A DNA stretch of 44,055 bases from Strigomonas culicis (lineage: Eukaryota > Euglenozoa > Kinetoplastea > Trypanosomatida > Trypanosomatidae), in the NCBI GenBank assembly GCA_000482145.1, contig AUXH01000089.1, forward strand, positions 1 to 44,055. Direction: 5' to 3'. Shown one piece after another: positions 36,001 to 44,055 of this stretch. A program made the translations under genes and the position numbers. Below the pieces are notes generated by a model, which was not told the origin of the DNA, did not search any database, and worked only from the letters and a program-made list of their open reading frames with translations. The stretch's first letter is position 1; every line of letters starts with the position of its first letter.

Positions 36001-37021
36001 GCGACGACAGGAAGACGATGCCGGCCACGAGCTCCGGGTGCAGGATGGCCTGCAGCGTCGCGACGACGCCGCCGTAGGACTCCGCCCAAATCCACATCCC
36101 TTTCTGCCGCACCCGCGCCACCTCCACACGAAGGCGCTCCTTGGAGTCAAACGTGTGGCACAGCTCGGCGCCCTTTCGGCAGGCCGCGGGGGACGATGGG
36201 AGGGGGAGGTACGAGCAGGCGCTGCGGCGGTACTCGCCCTCCGTCCGCCGCAGCAGTGCGGTGAGCGCCACACTCGTATCGCCTCCGTGCGGCTCGTCCA
36301 GCTGATCCGCATACCGCAAGGGCTTCGGCGGCGTCGACATCAGCGGATCGAAGTAGCGCAAAAAACGGCTCATCAAGGTATGCATAGAGTGATTGAGAAA
36401 GCGCACCTCCTTCATGGTGATGGCGGCGCTGTGCGTGTTGGACTCTTCCAGATAGTCCAGTGAGTAGAGCTCCATCCCCAGCATGGGCGTCTCCTGCGTG
36501 AGAACGGCGTCCTCAGCCTCCTTCTGAAGCCACTCGGGCACCCGTTGCCCCGTTCGCAGAGGCTCCATGGTGTGATTCTCTTCATAGGCGGAAAAAACGT
36601 ACTGCTTCACGCGCTCGTCGTAGAGGCGCAGCGCGCGCACGCGGCGGCGGACGTTGGACTCCAGCAGAAAGCGGGAGAAGGATCGTGCGCAGTGGTAAGA
36701 CCCGCCGTTGCCGTGCACGTAAAGCACAGGCACACGCGGAAACTCGCTCGCCCTGCGCGGCGCGCTGTATTCATCCGCTACAAAGTCGTAGACGCGCAGG
36801 AGACGATAAAAGCGCTCCTTCAGATGTGGTGATGTGACATCAATCTCGTCAAACGCTGGAAAGGACACCGGATTGAGGGTGATGGACTTGCCGCGATTGA
36901 TCTGGAAGGCCCATCGATAACACCCAACAAGAAAACTATATATAATGATCAAAAGAATAAAGTTCAATATACTTCTGACAACCTTCTGTCTAATTACTCC
37001 TCTGGATTTTAAAAAATACAT
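33080..37021 (-). CDS. PGAP1: PGAP1-like GPI inositol-deacylase
   Basis: 1313 residues from ATG 37021. An earlier ATG (37105) is excluded because no AG lies between the pyrimidine tract and it; the first AG is at 37071-37072. A membrane span at 19-36 is followed by a lumenal lipase domain: PVLYVHGNGGSYHCARS (98-114), YSLDYLEE (186-193) and the nucleophile region WIWAESYGGVVATL with Ser315. These match PGAP1, which in the ER removes the acyl chain from GPI inositol after attachment to protein. A long lumenal region and about eight membrane spans follow to the C terminus (for example GFFLTALFYLILHVLVTVGA). The nucleophile elbow is A-E-S-Y-G, not the usual G-H-S-M-G, so the first Gly and the His are replaced. 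Length is somewhat above the usual 900-1000. Confidence 0.85.
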   Translation of the reverse strand: MYFLKSRGVIRQKVVRSILNFILLIIIYSFLVGCYRWAFQINRGKSITLNPVSFPAFDEIDVTSPHLKERFYRLLRVYDFVADEYSAPRRASEFPRVPVLYVHGNGGSYHCARSFSRFLLESNVRRRVRALRLYDERVKQYVFSAYEENHTMEPLRTGQRVPEWLQKEAEDAVLTQETPMLGMELYSLDYLEESNTHSAAITMKEVRFLNHSMHTLMSRFLRYFDPLMSTPPKPLRYADQLDEPHGGDTSVALTALLRRTEGEYRRSACSYLPLPSSPAACRKGAELCHTFDSKERLRVEVARVRQKGMWIWAESYGGVVATLQAILHPELVAGIVFLSSPILFPPLFFEKPKEEMFRAVVGAVAMHYPWPHRALTTAERAVNWSSVISPTMTPLQLVRSLGSVPPSALAERVRHVTLLSISGGAMDDVIPLIATFLLRATPRVRLVERHEDFLQVCPSSGYHRDLSTEMLRGCGTAIDHRGMVYSSQFLRAAADSVAEAVLVPSSERRFGTELSLHRPYHERVFPTIVDTLRPDQASALGFADRLTRSGDGAYVWSAVEPSNASALASLDPSAAAHPRERVCVLAPLRVQWDHVTFQQMLTATGFYDGSAPLPILLGVTTYRPESTRSAEMRLFRDREQQRELTGVQARAATKLHLPTIDKDTHAVERKTLQTVYSFVLERTVGAEAVTPDPLPRVTWARFCFTVEEDVDAAEEASSTTAPDGARHHTFIQYNMVHPAVSAKRRRPVSLGGMTVYNEYNILSVDGATLVEGVRVSTLETSLQITVSPNFTTFPVVMAGTMHSFFGGLRGSAHIALDEPEPQLQFFYGPYHASPDFTYSWRPFTTDLKEREETYMIYVIADPAEPPPDVSLASLEMFQGSFTSPVAYFGWLLFEWPERLLSFYASRSAISGHGGSHVALFFAVFLKCGVFYRGFYKDEQELLRRMPRFTRVLSTRSTFIAYLLLLTPILEFAVGLCVSGALEQCLAPESTGLNDDQITALMSWREKLALMLLLKRPHFASCNWPWFRLQVVPSWSSFFEHMATLYFGFFLTALFYLILHVLVTVGALAWFPISRFVLRPLLWQHPRRGVAVFIVLWCIPTVVHLALPVVPRCFITVLASVCFIGACTALSLRLRPHISLFHTMVAVSTILAFSSHYDGLILTIRNMLVTSDKRVILDAERYEVRQWSGYAVFQFFSLSAYTFCFLGIQHECTVVQLEQELKRDGKAPLTDAELREGLSAERIKSLKSYRYLFGDIGRRYPLLRRIVSFLAYVTSALMFASAIVMLRRPIEGYLGVTSTVLVSASFWCFMCEVI

Positions 37022-37492
37022 CTGATTCCACAGCACAAAAGGTGAGCAAGGTGAGTGTATGGTGTTGTTGCTTTGAGTATGACGTCGTGGGGTATTTGAC
37101 GGCATCACACACACAAAGGAAAAAAAAACGAGATAAAGGAGAGAGAATGGAGAAAAAGGTAAACATAGACAAGAATCATTCCATACAAAAGAAACGGAAC
37201 GGTCGGGAATCAGCGCCTTCCTTATTTTACTGATATTTGAAGGGAATACGTTTTTTTTTATTATTATTATTATCACTATTCTCAACTCGATACTGACAGT
37301 GTGCACCGGTTACATTGTACATGGCATTTGTCGCTCTCTCTTTTCTTTTTCCTTTTTTTCTTTTGTATGTGTTCAGAGGTACACAATAGAGATTAGCAGA
37401 TTGTACGAGCAAGACATCATCGACCGACAAAAGGAAAACGGGAGCAAAGGAACACACACAAAAAAAAAGGGGGTGGGGGAGACCGTTCGTCT
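37022..37492 (-). other. Intergenic region, 471 bp
   Basis: Contains the PGAP1-like acceptor (AG 37071-37072) behind a long pyrimidine stretch on the coding strand (about 37112-37160). The right part is 3' UTR of the FHIP-like gene; a T-rich block on the plus strand (37250-37275) makes the coding strand A-rich. No gene seen. Confidence 0.6.
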
Positions 37493-40132
37493 TTAAAAGG
37501 GTTGCAATGAAAGCAGCTTGTGCGAAAATGTCATGTGCCGTACCACCGCGTCCAGCTCGAGGCGGAACAACTCAATCTGGACACACGTCTCCAAGAAGGT
37601 CTGGTGGCTCATGATGGACGTCAGGAGCTCCACGCCCAGCTCTTGCATGTGGTCCACCTCCTCCACCTCATTCGGGTGGAACACGTCGTACAGCTGGACG
37701 TACTGCTCATACAGATACTCTCTCGTGAAGAAGGTGGCGGTGGTGCTGACGATGTCGGTCACCAAGTTGACGGCCTGCAGCCGTCGCTGCGACACGGCCG
37801 TCGGGGCGGTGGAGGGGTCGTCCGCGTTCGCCGCCTTCATCGCCTTTGCCGTGACGGCGCTCTTCGTCTCGCCGGCGACCACGGCCGCCGCCAAGGCGGT
37901 CGCGTACTGCATTTTCTCGTCTTCCTCGAACTCCAGGTCCAGCATCGCGTGGACCTTCTGCAGCTCGTGGTCGAGCCGCCCGTACTCCGCGTCCATGAGG
38001 GTGAACAGCACGCGGATGTCGGGCAGCACGCAGAGAGCGACAAACACACCGTGGAGCTGCCCCAGCACACGCGGCGGTAAGGACAGGGAGGCCCCCAGCA
38101 CCTTGCACAGTCGAATCACCAACTCGGACTCGTGGAGCGATTTGCAGATCCATCGGTTTGCTTCCCGCGGCCGCTGAGACTTTCCATCGGCGTCGGCCGA
38201 AGCGCCCGGATCGGCCTCTGTAAAAAACCGGTTGAATGCGAGGAGGCGGTCGTCCAACAGGGCCATGGACGTGTTGCCCTCGACGAGCAGCAGCACCTTC
38301 AGCACATCCTCGGCGATCTCATCCGCCGCGCGCTGGAGCAGGGGCATGTCCGGTAGATGCAGCCGCGGCGAGAAGCAGTTCGACAAGAGAAGAGGCGGAA
38401 ACTCGTCCGCCTGCTCGCCGCGTGGGCACACGTCCTGCTTCTCGAGCGGACGGAGGTGTAGTGCATGGCGCATGAACAGGTCGGGGGAGGAGAGGATCAA
38501 CGCGCGCAGGAGTGTCAGCGTCGCCTCGAGCGTCGTCCACTCGGTCAGGTAATACTCCATCGCCGCGCGGATCGCCTCGTCCTCCTTTGACAGCTGCGGG
38601 TCGCCCCTGAGATGGGGCAGGATGTGCGCATCAAAGATGGTGCCCGTCTGCCGCCGTGCCGGCGCGGTCAGCACGTGCTGCACCAGCAGGCGCGGCATGG
38701 AGAGCTCGGCGCGGCCCAGCTCCTGGAGCAGCGTGGCTACGACCAGGCACACCGAGGCATACACGTGGCGGTCGTAGGTCACAAACAAGGGGAGCACGGT
38801 CCCCTCAATGAAGTCTTGCACCACCTGCTCTTCTAACTGCAGAGCGGCAGCCACGCGAGGGGCGCTGAAGCACAGCGTACTCCAGAAGCGCACGAGATTT
38901 CGCAGATACAGCAGCTGCAAATCGCTGTCATCGTTTCCCGGTATTTTGCACAGTGTCAAAAAGGTCATGCAAGCGCCGTGCAGCGTCTTAGTGACAATCT
39001 CGGTCTGCTGGGAGACCAAGTCCTGCACCCAAGGGTCCGGGCATTTCGCCAGCGACGTGACGGCGCCAAGGGCGTAGCAGCACGTGTCGCCGCGATGCTT
39101 CCACCCCGGCGCCGCGCTGTTGTGCGTGAGGTAGGGCAGCAGCGCCTCCAGCAACACAAACTGCTCCACCTGTTTCTCCTGCGCCCTGCGGGTGCCACTG
39201 GAGCTGGTCGACGTAGGGGGCGGCGTCGCACGCGCCTCGTCGCCGTCGCCGTGGTGCGCCACGGACGGTGTGTCCGCGATGAAATAGTTCGCCAGATCCG
39301 GCACGCACTCCACGCGCTCCGACAAGGCGCAGAGAAAACAGACGAACGCGGTCTGCTCCGCATCACTCATGGACCGCTCCATCGTCGTCACGTCATCCGC
39401 CAGCTTCTCCCTCTCTCCCCTTCGCGGGTCGGGGCTGCCGGCATCCGGCTTCATAGGGGACGCCATCGTGTCGGGGTTCAGCTCGTCCCCGACCTGCCGC
39501 ATCATGTCCAGCAGCGGCACGATGGAGCTCTGGGGGTACAGCTGCAGCAGCGAGCAGGGCGGCTCCGAGTCGGACCGGCGCCGCGTCGGCAGATCGGCCT
39601 CGTGTAGCAGGTGGCACAGGAACTGCAGAACGGTGCAGCGCACGCCAACCGGCTCGTTCTGCTTCGCAAACTGGCACAGAAGCATGAGGAACACGTCTCC
39701 GATAGGCGCAAATGTGGTGGCCGTGGACGGGTGCGTCTCTACGGCCTCCGCATCATCAAACGGAGACACCTCCACGTTGGCCTCACTGAACAGAAAGGCG
39801 TAGCACGGCGGCAGTGCGTACCGCTTGCAGCCGTACTCGACCTTGCACGCGACGAGGCCCTCGTCCCCTTCGTTCCCGAGCCACTCCTGTTGCTCCTCTC
39901 GCAACAGGTAAAGCAGGGTGTCAAACAGCACCTCCAGCTCGCCCAGCTGTCCGTTCAACGCGTGCAGTTCCGCCGCCGTGCACGCGCACTGTACCCGTGC
40001 GAAGAACTCGCCAATGTGAGCCCACGTGCGCTCGACCTGCTCCACGCGTGTGGCGGGTTTGCCTCTTTGACGATCCGGACGGGACGACCCCGTGTTCGGC
40101 ACCGTCTGCGTTGCGCACTGAAAGGCAAGCAT
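37493..40132 (-). CDS. FHIP/RAI16-like helical protein
   Basis: 879 residues from ATG 40132 (MLAFQCATQTVP); the frame upstream starts only with TTG. The protein is almost all helical. The pattern of an early LLYLLREEQQEWL helix, VGVRCTVLQFLCHLLHE at about 162-178, a FVLLEALLPYLTH block near 320 and a run of long amphipathic helices is reminiscent of the FHIP (RAI16-like) family, whose members link early endosomes to the Hook adaptor and dynein. No enzyme motif, TM segment or signal peptide is visible. A polar, low-complexity insert at about 285-318 breaks the helical region. The family call is tentative; another armadillo/HEAT-like scaffold is possible. The acceptor is probably AG 40246-40247. 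Confidence 0.55.
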   Translation of the reverse strand: MLAFQCATQTVPNTGSSRPDRQRGKPATRVEQVERTWAHIGEFFARVQCACTAAELHALNGQLGELEVLFDTLLYLLREEQQEWLGNEGDEGLVACKVEYGCKRYALPPCYAFLFSEANVEVSPFDDAEAVETHPSTATTFAPIGDVFLMLLCQFAKQNEPVGVRCTVLQFLCHLLHEADLPTRRRSDSEPPCSLLQLYPQSSIVPLLDMMRQVGDELNPDTMASPMKPDAGSPDPRRGEREKLADDVTTMERSMSDAEQTAFVCFLCALSERVECVPDLANYFIADTPSVAHHGDGDEARATPPPTSTSSSGTRRAQEKQVEQFVLLEALLPYLTHNSAAPGWKHRGDTCCYALGAVTSLAKCPDPWVQDLVSQQTEIVTKTLHGACMTFLTLCKIPGNDDSDLQLLYLRNLVRFWSTLCFSAPRVAAALQLEEQVVQDFIEGTVLPLFVTYDRHVYASVCLVVATLLQELGRAELSMPRLLVQHVLTAPARRQTGTIFDAHILPHLRGDPQLSKEDEAIRAAMEYYLTEWTTLEATLTLLRALILSSPDLFMRHALHLRPLEKQDVCPRGEQADEFPPLLLSNCFSPRLHLPDMPLLQRAADEIAEDVLKVLLLVEGNTSMALLDDRLLAFNRFFTEADPGASADADGKSQRPREANRWICKSLHESELVIRLCKVLGASLSLPPRVLGQLHGVFVALCVLPDIRVLFTLMDAEYGRLDHELQKVHAMLDLEFEEDEKMQYATALAAAVVAGETKSAVTAKAMKAANADDPSTAPTAVSQRRLQAVNLVTDIVSTTATFFTREYLYEQYVQLYDVFHPNEVEEVDHMQELGVELLTSIMSHQTFLETCVQIELFRLELDAVVRHMTFSHKLLSLQPF

Positions 40133-40521
40133 CACGGCACGAGAGTGTGCAGTCCACACTATTGAGAGCAGCAACAGTAATTAGGAATCGATGTAATAAA
40201 GGTAAGAACTTGACTGAGTTAATGATTTAGACTCTATTCTGTTCACTATGCGAAGTGAATGGGGATCCAGAGGGATAAGAAAGAGTATGTGAAAGAAAGA
40301 GGATGCGTTTTGTGGTGTAGTCAGCACAAGGATGTTATGGAAAGAAACGGACATGAATGAAAAGGGGAGACACATGTTTCACAATTCAAACGAAAGCGAT
40401 GTTATTATTGTGAACAGCATAGTGTTCGGTGGTAGCCATTATTTAAACGTGTGTTACCTTACTTCATTCTTAATCGTGAGCGGAAAAATGCAGCAGTATC
40501 AGAAAGACATCTCTGAGACAC
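40133..40521 (-). other. Intergenic region, 389 bp
   Basis: 5' flank of the FHIP-like gene with a pyrimidine tract on the coding strand at about 40262-40305 and an AG at 40246-40247; then 3' UTR of the EIF1AD-like gene. No gene seen. Confidence 0.5.
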
Positions 40522-41169
40522 TTAATTTGGTTCCTCCTCGTCCTCCTCACCTTCCTCTTCTTCCTCCTCTTCTTCTTCCACGCCGAAGAAGTAGGGCTGC
40601 TTGTGTTTGATGTTGTTCCTATTCTGGTTTCCCAGCGCTAGTAGCGGATCGTTCTCCAAGCCGTGAGACTCTGTCACATCCGTTTCCTCTTCCTCGACCT
40701 CCGCCACCCGACGCCTCGCATCCTCCGGGTCTGGCAGTGCGGCAGCAATCGTCGTGGCCAGACCCTTGTTGTGAATCGGTTGGCGCGTGGGGGCCTGTCG
40801 GAGTTCCTGTGCCCGCTCCTGTGCGGCCCCCACCACCTCCTGCCAACCGGCATGGTTGGCCTCCTTATAGAACACCTTTAGCTGTTCGGGGGATGGCTTG
40901 TAGACGATCGTTGTCCCATCAATAACAACAACATTTTTGATGGCAATCCAGATGACCTTGTGAAACTTGCGAGGCAGCATCACCATGCGCTCCTCGTATT
41001 GATCGTTCGGACTATCTTGTTTCAGCACCAGTACGCGTATGTGCTGGTTGTGCGGCGCCTCGAGGCAAACCGCCAGCGTCTCCTCGTCCTTCAGACCCTC
41101 CCACGACGCCACATTGAGATACTGGCTCGTCAACTGCTTCGCACGATGCTTTCGCCCGGCGCCGCTCAT
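40522..41169 (-). CDS. EIF1AD: EIF1AD-like S1/OB-fold protein
   Basis: 215 residues beginning MSGAGRKHRAKQ, the basic start typical of EIF1AD. Residues about 28-90 form an S1/IF1-type OB fold (ETLAVCLEAPHN, then IRVLVLK, then MVMLPRKFHKVIWIAIKNVVVID). The stretch PRKFHKVIWIAIKN corresponds to the P-x-K-(F/Y)-(R/H)-K-x-I-W-I-x-x-x-(D/N) signature that separates EIF1AD from eIF1A. EIF1AD in other eukaryotes associates with late pre-40S particles. The C terminus is strongly acidic (a run of about nine Glu in VEEEE...GEEDEEE), as expected for the family. The protein is intact and modestly longer than the human one. The start at 41169 fits an AG at 41205-41206 behind a pyrimidine tract. Confidence 0.85.
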   Translation of the reverse strand: MSGAGRKHRAKQLTSQYLNVASWEGLKDEETLAVCLEAPHNQHIRVLVLKQDSPNDQYEERMVMLPRKFHKVIWIAIKNVVVIDGTTIVYKPSPEQLKVFYKEANHAGWQEVVGAAQERAQELRQAPTRQPIHNKGLATTIAAALPDPEDARRRVAEVEEEETDVTESHGLENDPLLALGNQNRNNIKHKQPYFFGVEEEEEEEEEGEEDEEEPN

Positions 41170-41720
41170 GATGCCGAATGCGCACTTCCTTGGGAACTAT
41201 TTCACTGTAGAGGTATTCAGGGTTGTAAGAAGAGAGAGGGGGGGGGGGCAAAGAATAGAAACGAGTGAGAATGAGACACGAATGCAGTGCATGCAAACGA
41301 GTCTACGCGTACATTCGGCATTCCCCGGAAAGGCGTTCAGCTCCATAGACACAATAGTGTTTCAAGTAAAGAGAAAAATGAGTACATCTTATACACTCTG
41401 ATTCATTAGTTTATTTTTTGTGGAAAAAAGTTCCCCTTCTTATTCGCTCACGTAGGATCCAGCGTGAAGAAGACCGATCGCTACACATGAGGAAAGGGGA
41501 AGGTGATACATCGGCTGTTAGGACAGCTGTAGTAAATCTGGTATTTAAGAGCCTATTTCGCTTATCGTCGCACCGGAAGCAATGAAAGAGAACAAGCATA
41601 AATAATAGCAATAATAACAACGAAAGGTAAAAGTAGTCCCTGCAGAATCTAACCTGTTTACGTGTATGCTTCACTCAGAGCTCACCATCGGAGCAGTAAC
41701 CCTAGTAATGTCGTAGACGA
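41170..41720 (-). other. Intergenic region, 551 bp
   Basis: Contains the EIF1AD acceptor (AG 41205-41206) and its pyrimidine tract (41225-41260, including a nine-base C run on the coding strand). From about 41390 on it is 3' UTR of the phosphatase gene. Short ORFs here are T-rich artefacts. Confidence 0.55.
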
Positions 41721-42776
41721 TTATGGCCAGTCTCGGTAAGGTATAGGAAACGATATTTCACTTCCAGAAAAACGTTCGCCAGAGGATTCGTTATCTCCAA
41801 TGCCGATGACCGATAGCAGCAACGTCATGTCATCCGGCTTGCCACCCTCGTACAGGGCGCCATCTTCGATGCACTTGGCTGCGTACGGGGAGTCGCTCCG
41901 GATGTCCTTCGACACGTTAATCGCCTCCTCAACGCAAAGCTTGCCGCCCACCTCCAGCGCCGCCATAATGCTGTCTGCTAACTCATTTCGAATGTTCACG
42001 TTCCGGATTGTGGACGACTGTAAAGAAACCGACACGCCCTTCGCATCACTCCATTCAAACTGTGTGTACACCTTTTCCAGAGGAGGCCACACCGCCTCCA
42101 AAATGCGCTCCGGATACACATTGTCGAATATTCCATCGGAGCCCATCACCACCACATCGCCCGGCTGCACGGGCACCAGCACCTTGATACCCGAGCTCGG
42201 TGTGTCCTTGCTGCCAGTGCCCAGCTGGAACGGGAAGTCCATTGCATGTGCCTGCTCCTCTGTACGATAGATGATCTTCCCGTACCGCAGTACCATGAGC
42301 GAGCAGTCCCCTACACTCACAACATCTAAGAGTGGGTTGTCCAAGTCTGTCAGGTTGGCGCTCCCAGCGTCCTCGTCGAGCTGCACCAGCGTGTATCCGT
42401 CCTTGGCGTGGATATCCTCCTTCGGCTCCTGCAGTGTTGCGACCAGCGCAGTGCACGTGCCCTGGACCTCACTGTGCTTGCACTGTTCGTAGGCGCGATC
42501 GAGAAGACGGAAGGACGTGACGGGGATGTCGCCAAACAATTCATCTTCAATGTAGTCGTACATGGCACGGGCCATCGCGGCGCTGTACAAGCCGGCATCC
42601 ACTCCGGCGTTGTCCTTCCACCAACTAACACCGTCTAACACAGAAAGTGCGCCGTCAAGTGAGAGAAAGGCATCATCGCCACCAGTTTCAATTTTGTCAG
42701 GATGTGGAGTGAACTTGACGGTCCGATAGCGAAAGCAGAGTCGTCGGCCTAGGAGCGAGAGACTGCGTCTAAACAT
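41721..42776 (-). CDS. PP2C-type phosphatase, PPTC7/Ptc7-like
   Basis: 351 residues starting MFRRSLSLLGRRLCFRYR, a mitochondrial presequence. PPM-fold metal motifs are visible: GGDDAF at 32-37, the LDGVSWW element with Asp48 and Gly49, VVSVGDCSLMVLR at 152-164, VVVMGSDGIFDNVYPE with Asp214, and a late KPDDMTLLLSVIG. The DGVSWW form and the short C-terminal part are characteristic of the PPTC7/Ptc7 branch, a mitochondrial matrix phosphatase that in yeast and mammals acts on coenzyme Q and other matrix proteins. All metal-binding Asp residues appear present. The start at 42776 is fixed by an AG at 42792-42793 and a pyrimidine tract immediately upstream, giving a 5' UTR of about 15 nt. The substrate here is unknown. 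Confidence 0.9.
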   Translation of the reverse strand: MFRRSLSLLGRRLCFRYRTVKFTPHPDKIETGGDDAFLSLDGALSVLDGVSWWKDNAGVDAGLYSAAMARAMYDYIEDELFGDIPVTSFRLLDRAYEQCKHSEVQGTCTALVATLQEPKEDIHAKDGYTLVQLDEDAGSANLTDLDNPLLDVVSVGDCSLMVLRYGKIIYRTEEQAHAMDFPFQLGTGSKDTPSSGIKVLVPVQPGDVVVMGSDGIFDNVYPERILEAVWPPLEKVYTQFEWSDAKGVSVSLQSSTIRNVNIRNELADSIMAALEVGGKLCVEEAINVSKDIRSDSPYAAKCIEDGALYEGGKPDDMTLLLSVIGIGDNESSGERFSGSEISFPIPYRDWP

Positions 42777-43474
42777 ACTAAAAACTAAAAACTAAAAAAA
42801 AAAAGCAACAGTAAGAAATACTTGGAAGAGATGAAAAAAAAAGGTACTTTTGAATCACCGAAAAAAAAAAACTGTAATAATAGTAATAATAAGTAACACG
42901 ACAATTAACTTCAAAGATAAATATGATGCGGATTGCACTAAATGAAGCACATCATAATGAAAAAAGAGAAAGTGAAACCAATCGAGACGAGCAATATAGA
43001 GAAACGATGATTTCTGAAGTAGCATCAACTGAAAAATCAAAAAGAGTCCAAGAGCATTGATAGGTGCGACACGAACTGAACACACTTAATCTAAACCGAA
43101 TACACAACTAGCATTCTCTAGAAATGGGTGCGTCCATACTACTCACACAGAATTCATGACAACAAAATGTTTGTTTATATGTGTATACGTATTTTAAACA
43201 CATGACCGTGCCAATCATCAGGGACTCACAAAGAAGCACGAAAAAAAAAAGCAGGCTGAAAAATCGGTGACAACACGGCACAGACCCTCCGTGTCTGTGT
43301 GCAGTCAACACGACTTTCAACCATCTATAGCGCGTTTTGTATGCAACAAGCGGGCAGGGCACACAGTCGCACACCCTGATACACACTCATACATACACCC
43401 AAAAGAAGTATAATTCTCTTTACGATACCACTTCACGTAGCGATCACATAACACCTTGTACATAAAGAAAAGTC
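42777..43474 (-). other. Intergenic region, 698 bp
   Basis: The left end has the phosphatase acceptor (AG 42792-42793) with a T run on the coding strand. The rest, to 43474, is mostly the 3' UTR of the basic protein gene: AT-rich to about 43260, then more balanced. No RNA gene or credible ORF was found. Confidence 0.5.
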
Positions 43475-43825
43475 CTACTTCTTCTTGGGTGCCGCCTTCT
43501 TCACGGCTTTCTTGGCAACCCTCTTGGGTGCTGCCTTCTTGGCTTTCTTGGGAGCAGCCTTCTTTGCCTTCTTAGGCGCGGCCTTCTTCGCAGCCTTCTT
43601 TGCCTTCTTGGGTGCCGCCTTCTTGGCAGCCTTCTTCGCGGCCTTCTTGGGTGCCGCCTTCTTCGCCTTCTTGGGTGCCGCCTTCTTCACAGCCTTTTTA
43701 GCAGAGGCACTCTTGACAGCAGCAGCAGCAGCAGCAACGCTGCCAATAGCAACGCCCTGAACGAACAGGTCGCACGCGCAAGGATTACCACCACACTCCT
43801 TGCATCCATCCGCCATAATGGACAT
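43475..43825 (-). CDS. H1/KAP-like basic protein with Cys-rich head
   Basis: 116 residues from ATG 43825 (MSIMADGCKECGG); the frame upstream lies beyond an AG at 43868-43869. The head carries four cysteines, CKECGGNPCAC (Cys8, 11, 16 and 18), close enough to bind one zinc ion. An Ala-rich linker (30-38) leads into a tail of about 78 residues made almost only of Lys, Ala and Pro in short repeats (KKAAPKKAK). The tail resembles kinetoplastid histone H1, which lacks the globular domain, and the small kinetoplast-associated proteins that condense kDNA. No mitochondrial presequence is evident, which favours a nuclear H1-like role, but location is open. I do not recall this Cys-rich head on either family. 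ATG 43816 is an alternative start. Confidence 0.78.
   Translation of the reverse strand: MSIMADGCKECGGNPCACDLFVQGVAIGSVAAAAAAVKSASAKKAVKKAAPKKAKKAAPKKAAKKAAKKAAPKKAKKAAKKAAPKKAKKAAPKKAKKAAPKRVAKKAVKKAAPKKK
43478..43699 (-). repeat. Degenerate repeats coding the Lys/Ala/Pro tail
   Basis: Short direct repeats on the coding strand built from AAGAAGGC and GCACCCAAGAAG-like units, coding KKA and APKKA blocks. Units are similar but not uniform. Confidence 0.85.
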
Positions 43826-44055
43826 ATTGTATAGAGAAGAAAGAAGGGGGTTGGGATGAAGAGACAACTGGGAGAGAGTAAGAATGGCGGGGAGAGCGAA
43901 AGAGGGGAGAGGGATGATGCTCGCAGTGTGCGGCACCTCAATGTACGTCCTCACAAGCACCGGCGCGCGATCCGCCAGAAACAGCGCAAACCAGTGACGG
44001 CACGCAAAGGTAGGAAACAGTGGAAACGGAATCCACATGGTATCATTGGGAGGGA
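43826..44055 (-). other. Upstream flank of the H1/KAP-like gene, to window edge
   Basis: A pyrimidine tract (coding strand, 43871-43917) and an AG at 43868-43869 place the cap site about 42 nt upstream of ATG 43825. The next gene upstream is not in the window. Confidence 0.6.

Overview
This is nuclear DNA from a kinetoplastid, almost certainly a trypanosomatid. Every credible gene (22 complete plus one cut by the left edge) is an intronless ORF on the minus strand, so the window is one directional gene cluster transcribed from right to left. Gaps of 230-720 bp are AT-rich. On the coding strand they carry long pyrimidine tracts followed by an AG shortly before the ATG, the layout of SL-RNA trans-splicing. 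Several products are kinetoplastid-specific or typical: a guide-RNA annealing protein of the MRP1/MRP2 family, IFT88, mitochondrial proteins starting MLRR/MLR, and a lysine/alanine-rich H1/KAP-like protein. I cannot name the genus. From memory, unverified, T. brucei chromosome 11 has Nfs, MRP1 and IFT88 close together, which fits the order here and favours MRP1 over MRP2.

Layout in transcription order (right to left): H1/KAP-like basic protein with a Cys-rich head (43.5-43.8 kb); PPTC7-type PP2C phosphatase; EIF1AD-like OB-fold protein; FHIP/RAI16-like protein; PGAP1-like GPI inositol-deacylase; JMJD4-like JmjC oxygenase; a proline-rich protein with a Sec16-like motif, broken by a one-base frameshift; IFT88; TSR2-like ribosome factor; MRP1-like protein with a huge asparagine tail; a second, divergent MRP-like (whirly) protein; EBP/EXPERA-like ER membrane protein; an NSF-like double AAA ATPase with a signal peptide; cysteine desulfurase; NVL/Rix7 AAA ATPase; a small one-TM mitochondrial-type protein; a two-TM protein; a large probable mitochondrial protein; a glycine-rich TM-hairpin protein; exocyst Sec6; a small unknown; an OMS1-like methyltransferase; and the 5' part of an unknown gene.

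The genes are mostly functionally unrelated, as expected when regulation is post-transcriptional. Three themes recur: mitochondrial RNA and Fe-S biology (MRP1-like pair, NFS1, methyltransferase, several presequence-bearing proteins), ribosome biogenesis and translation (NVL, TSR2, EIF1AD, JMJD4), and secretory or membrane traffic (Sec6, Sec16-like, NSF-like, PGAP1-like, EBP-like, FHIP-like).

The most interesting observations are the NSF-like ATPase that appears to be directed into the secretory lumen, the tandem of two MRP/whirly-like proteins of which one carries a prion-like Asn/Tyr/Arg tail and the other a polyampholyte tail, and the Cys-rich head on the H1/KAP-like protein. No tRNA, rRNA, CRISPR, transposon or viral element was recognised.
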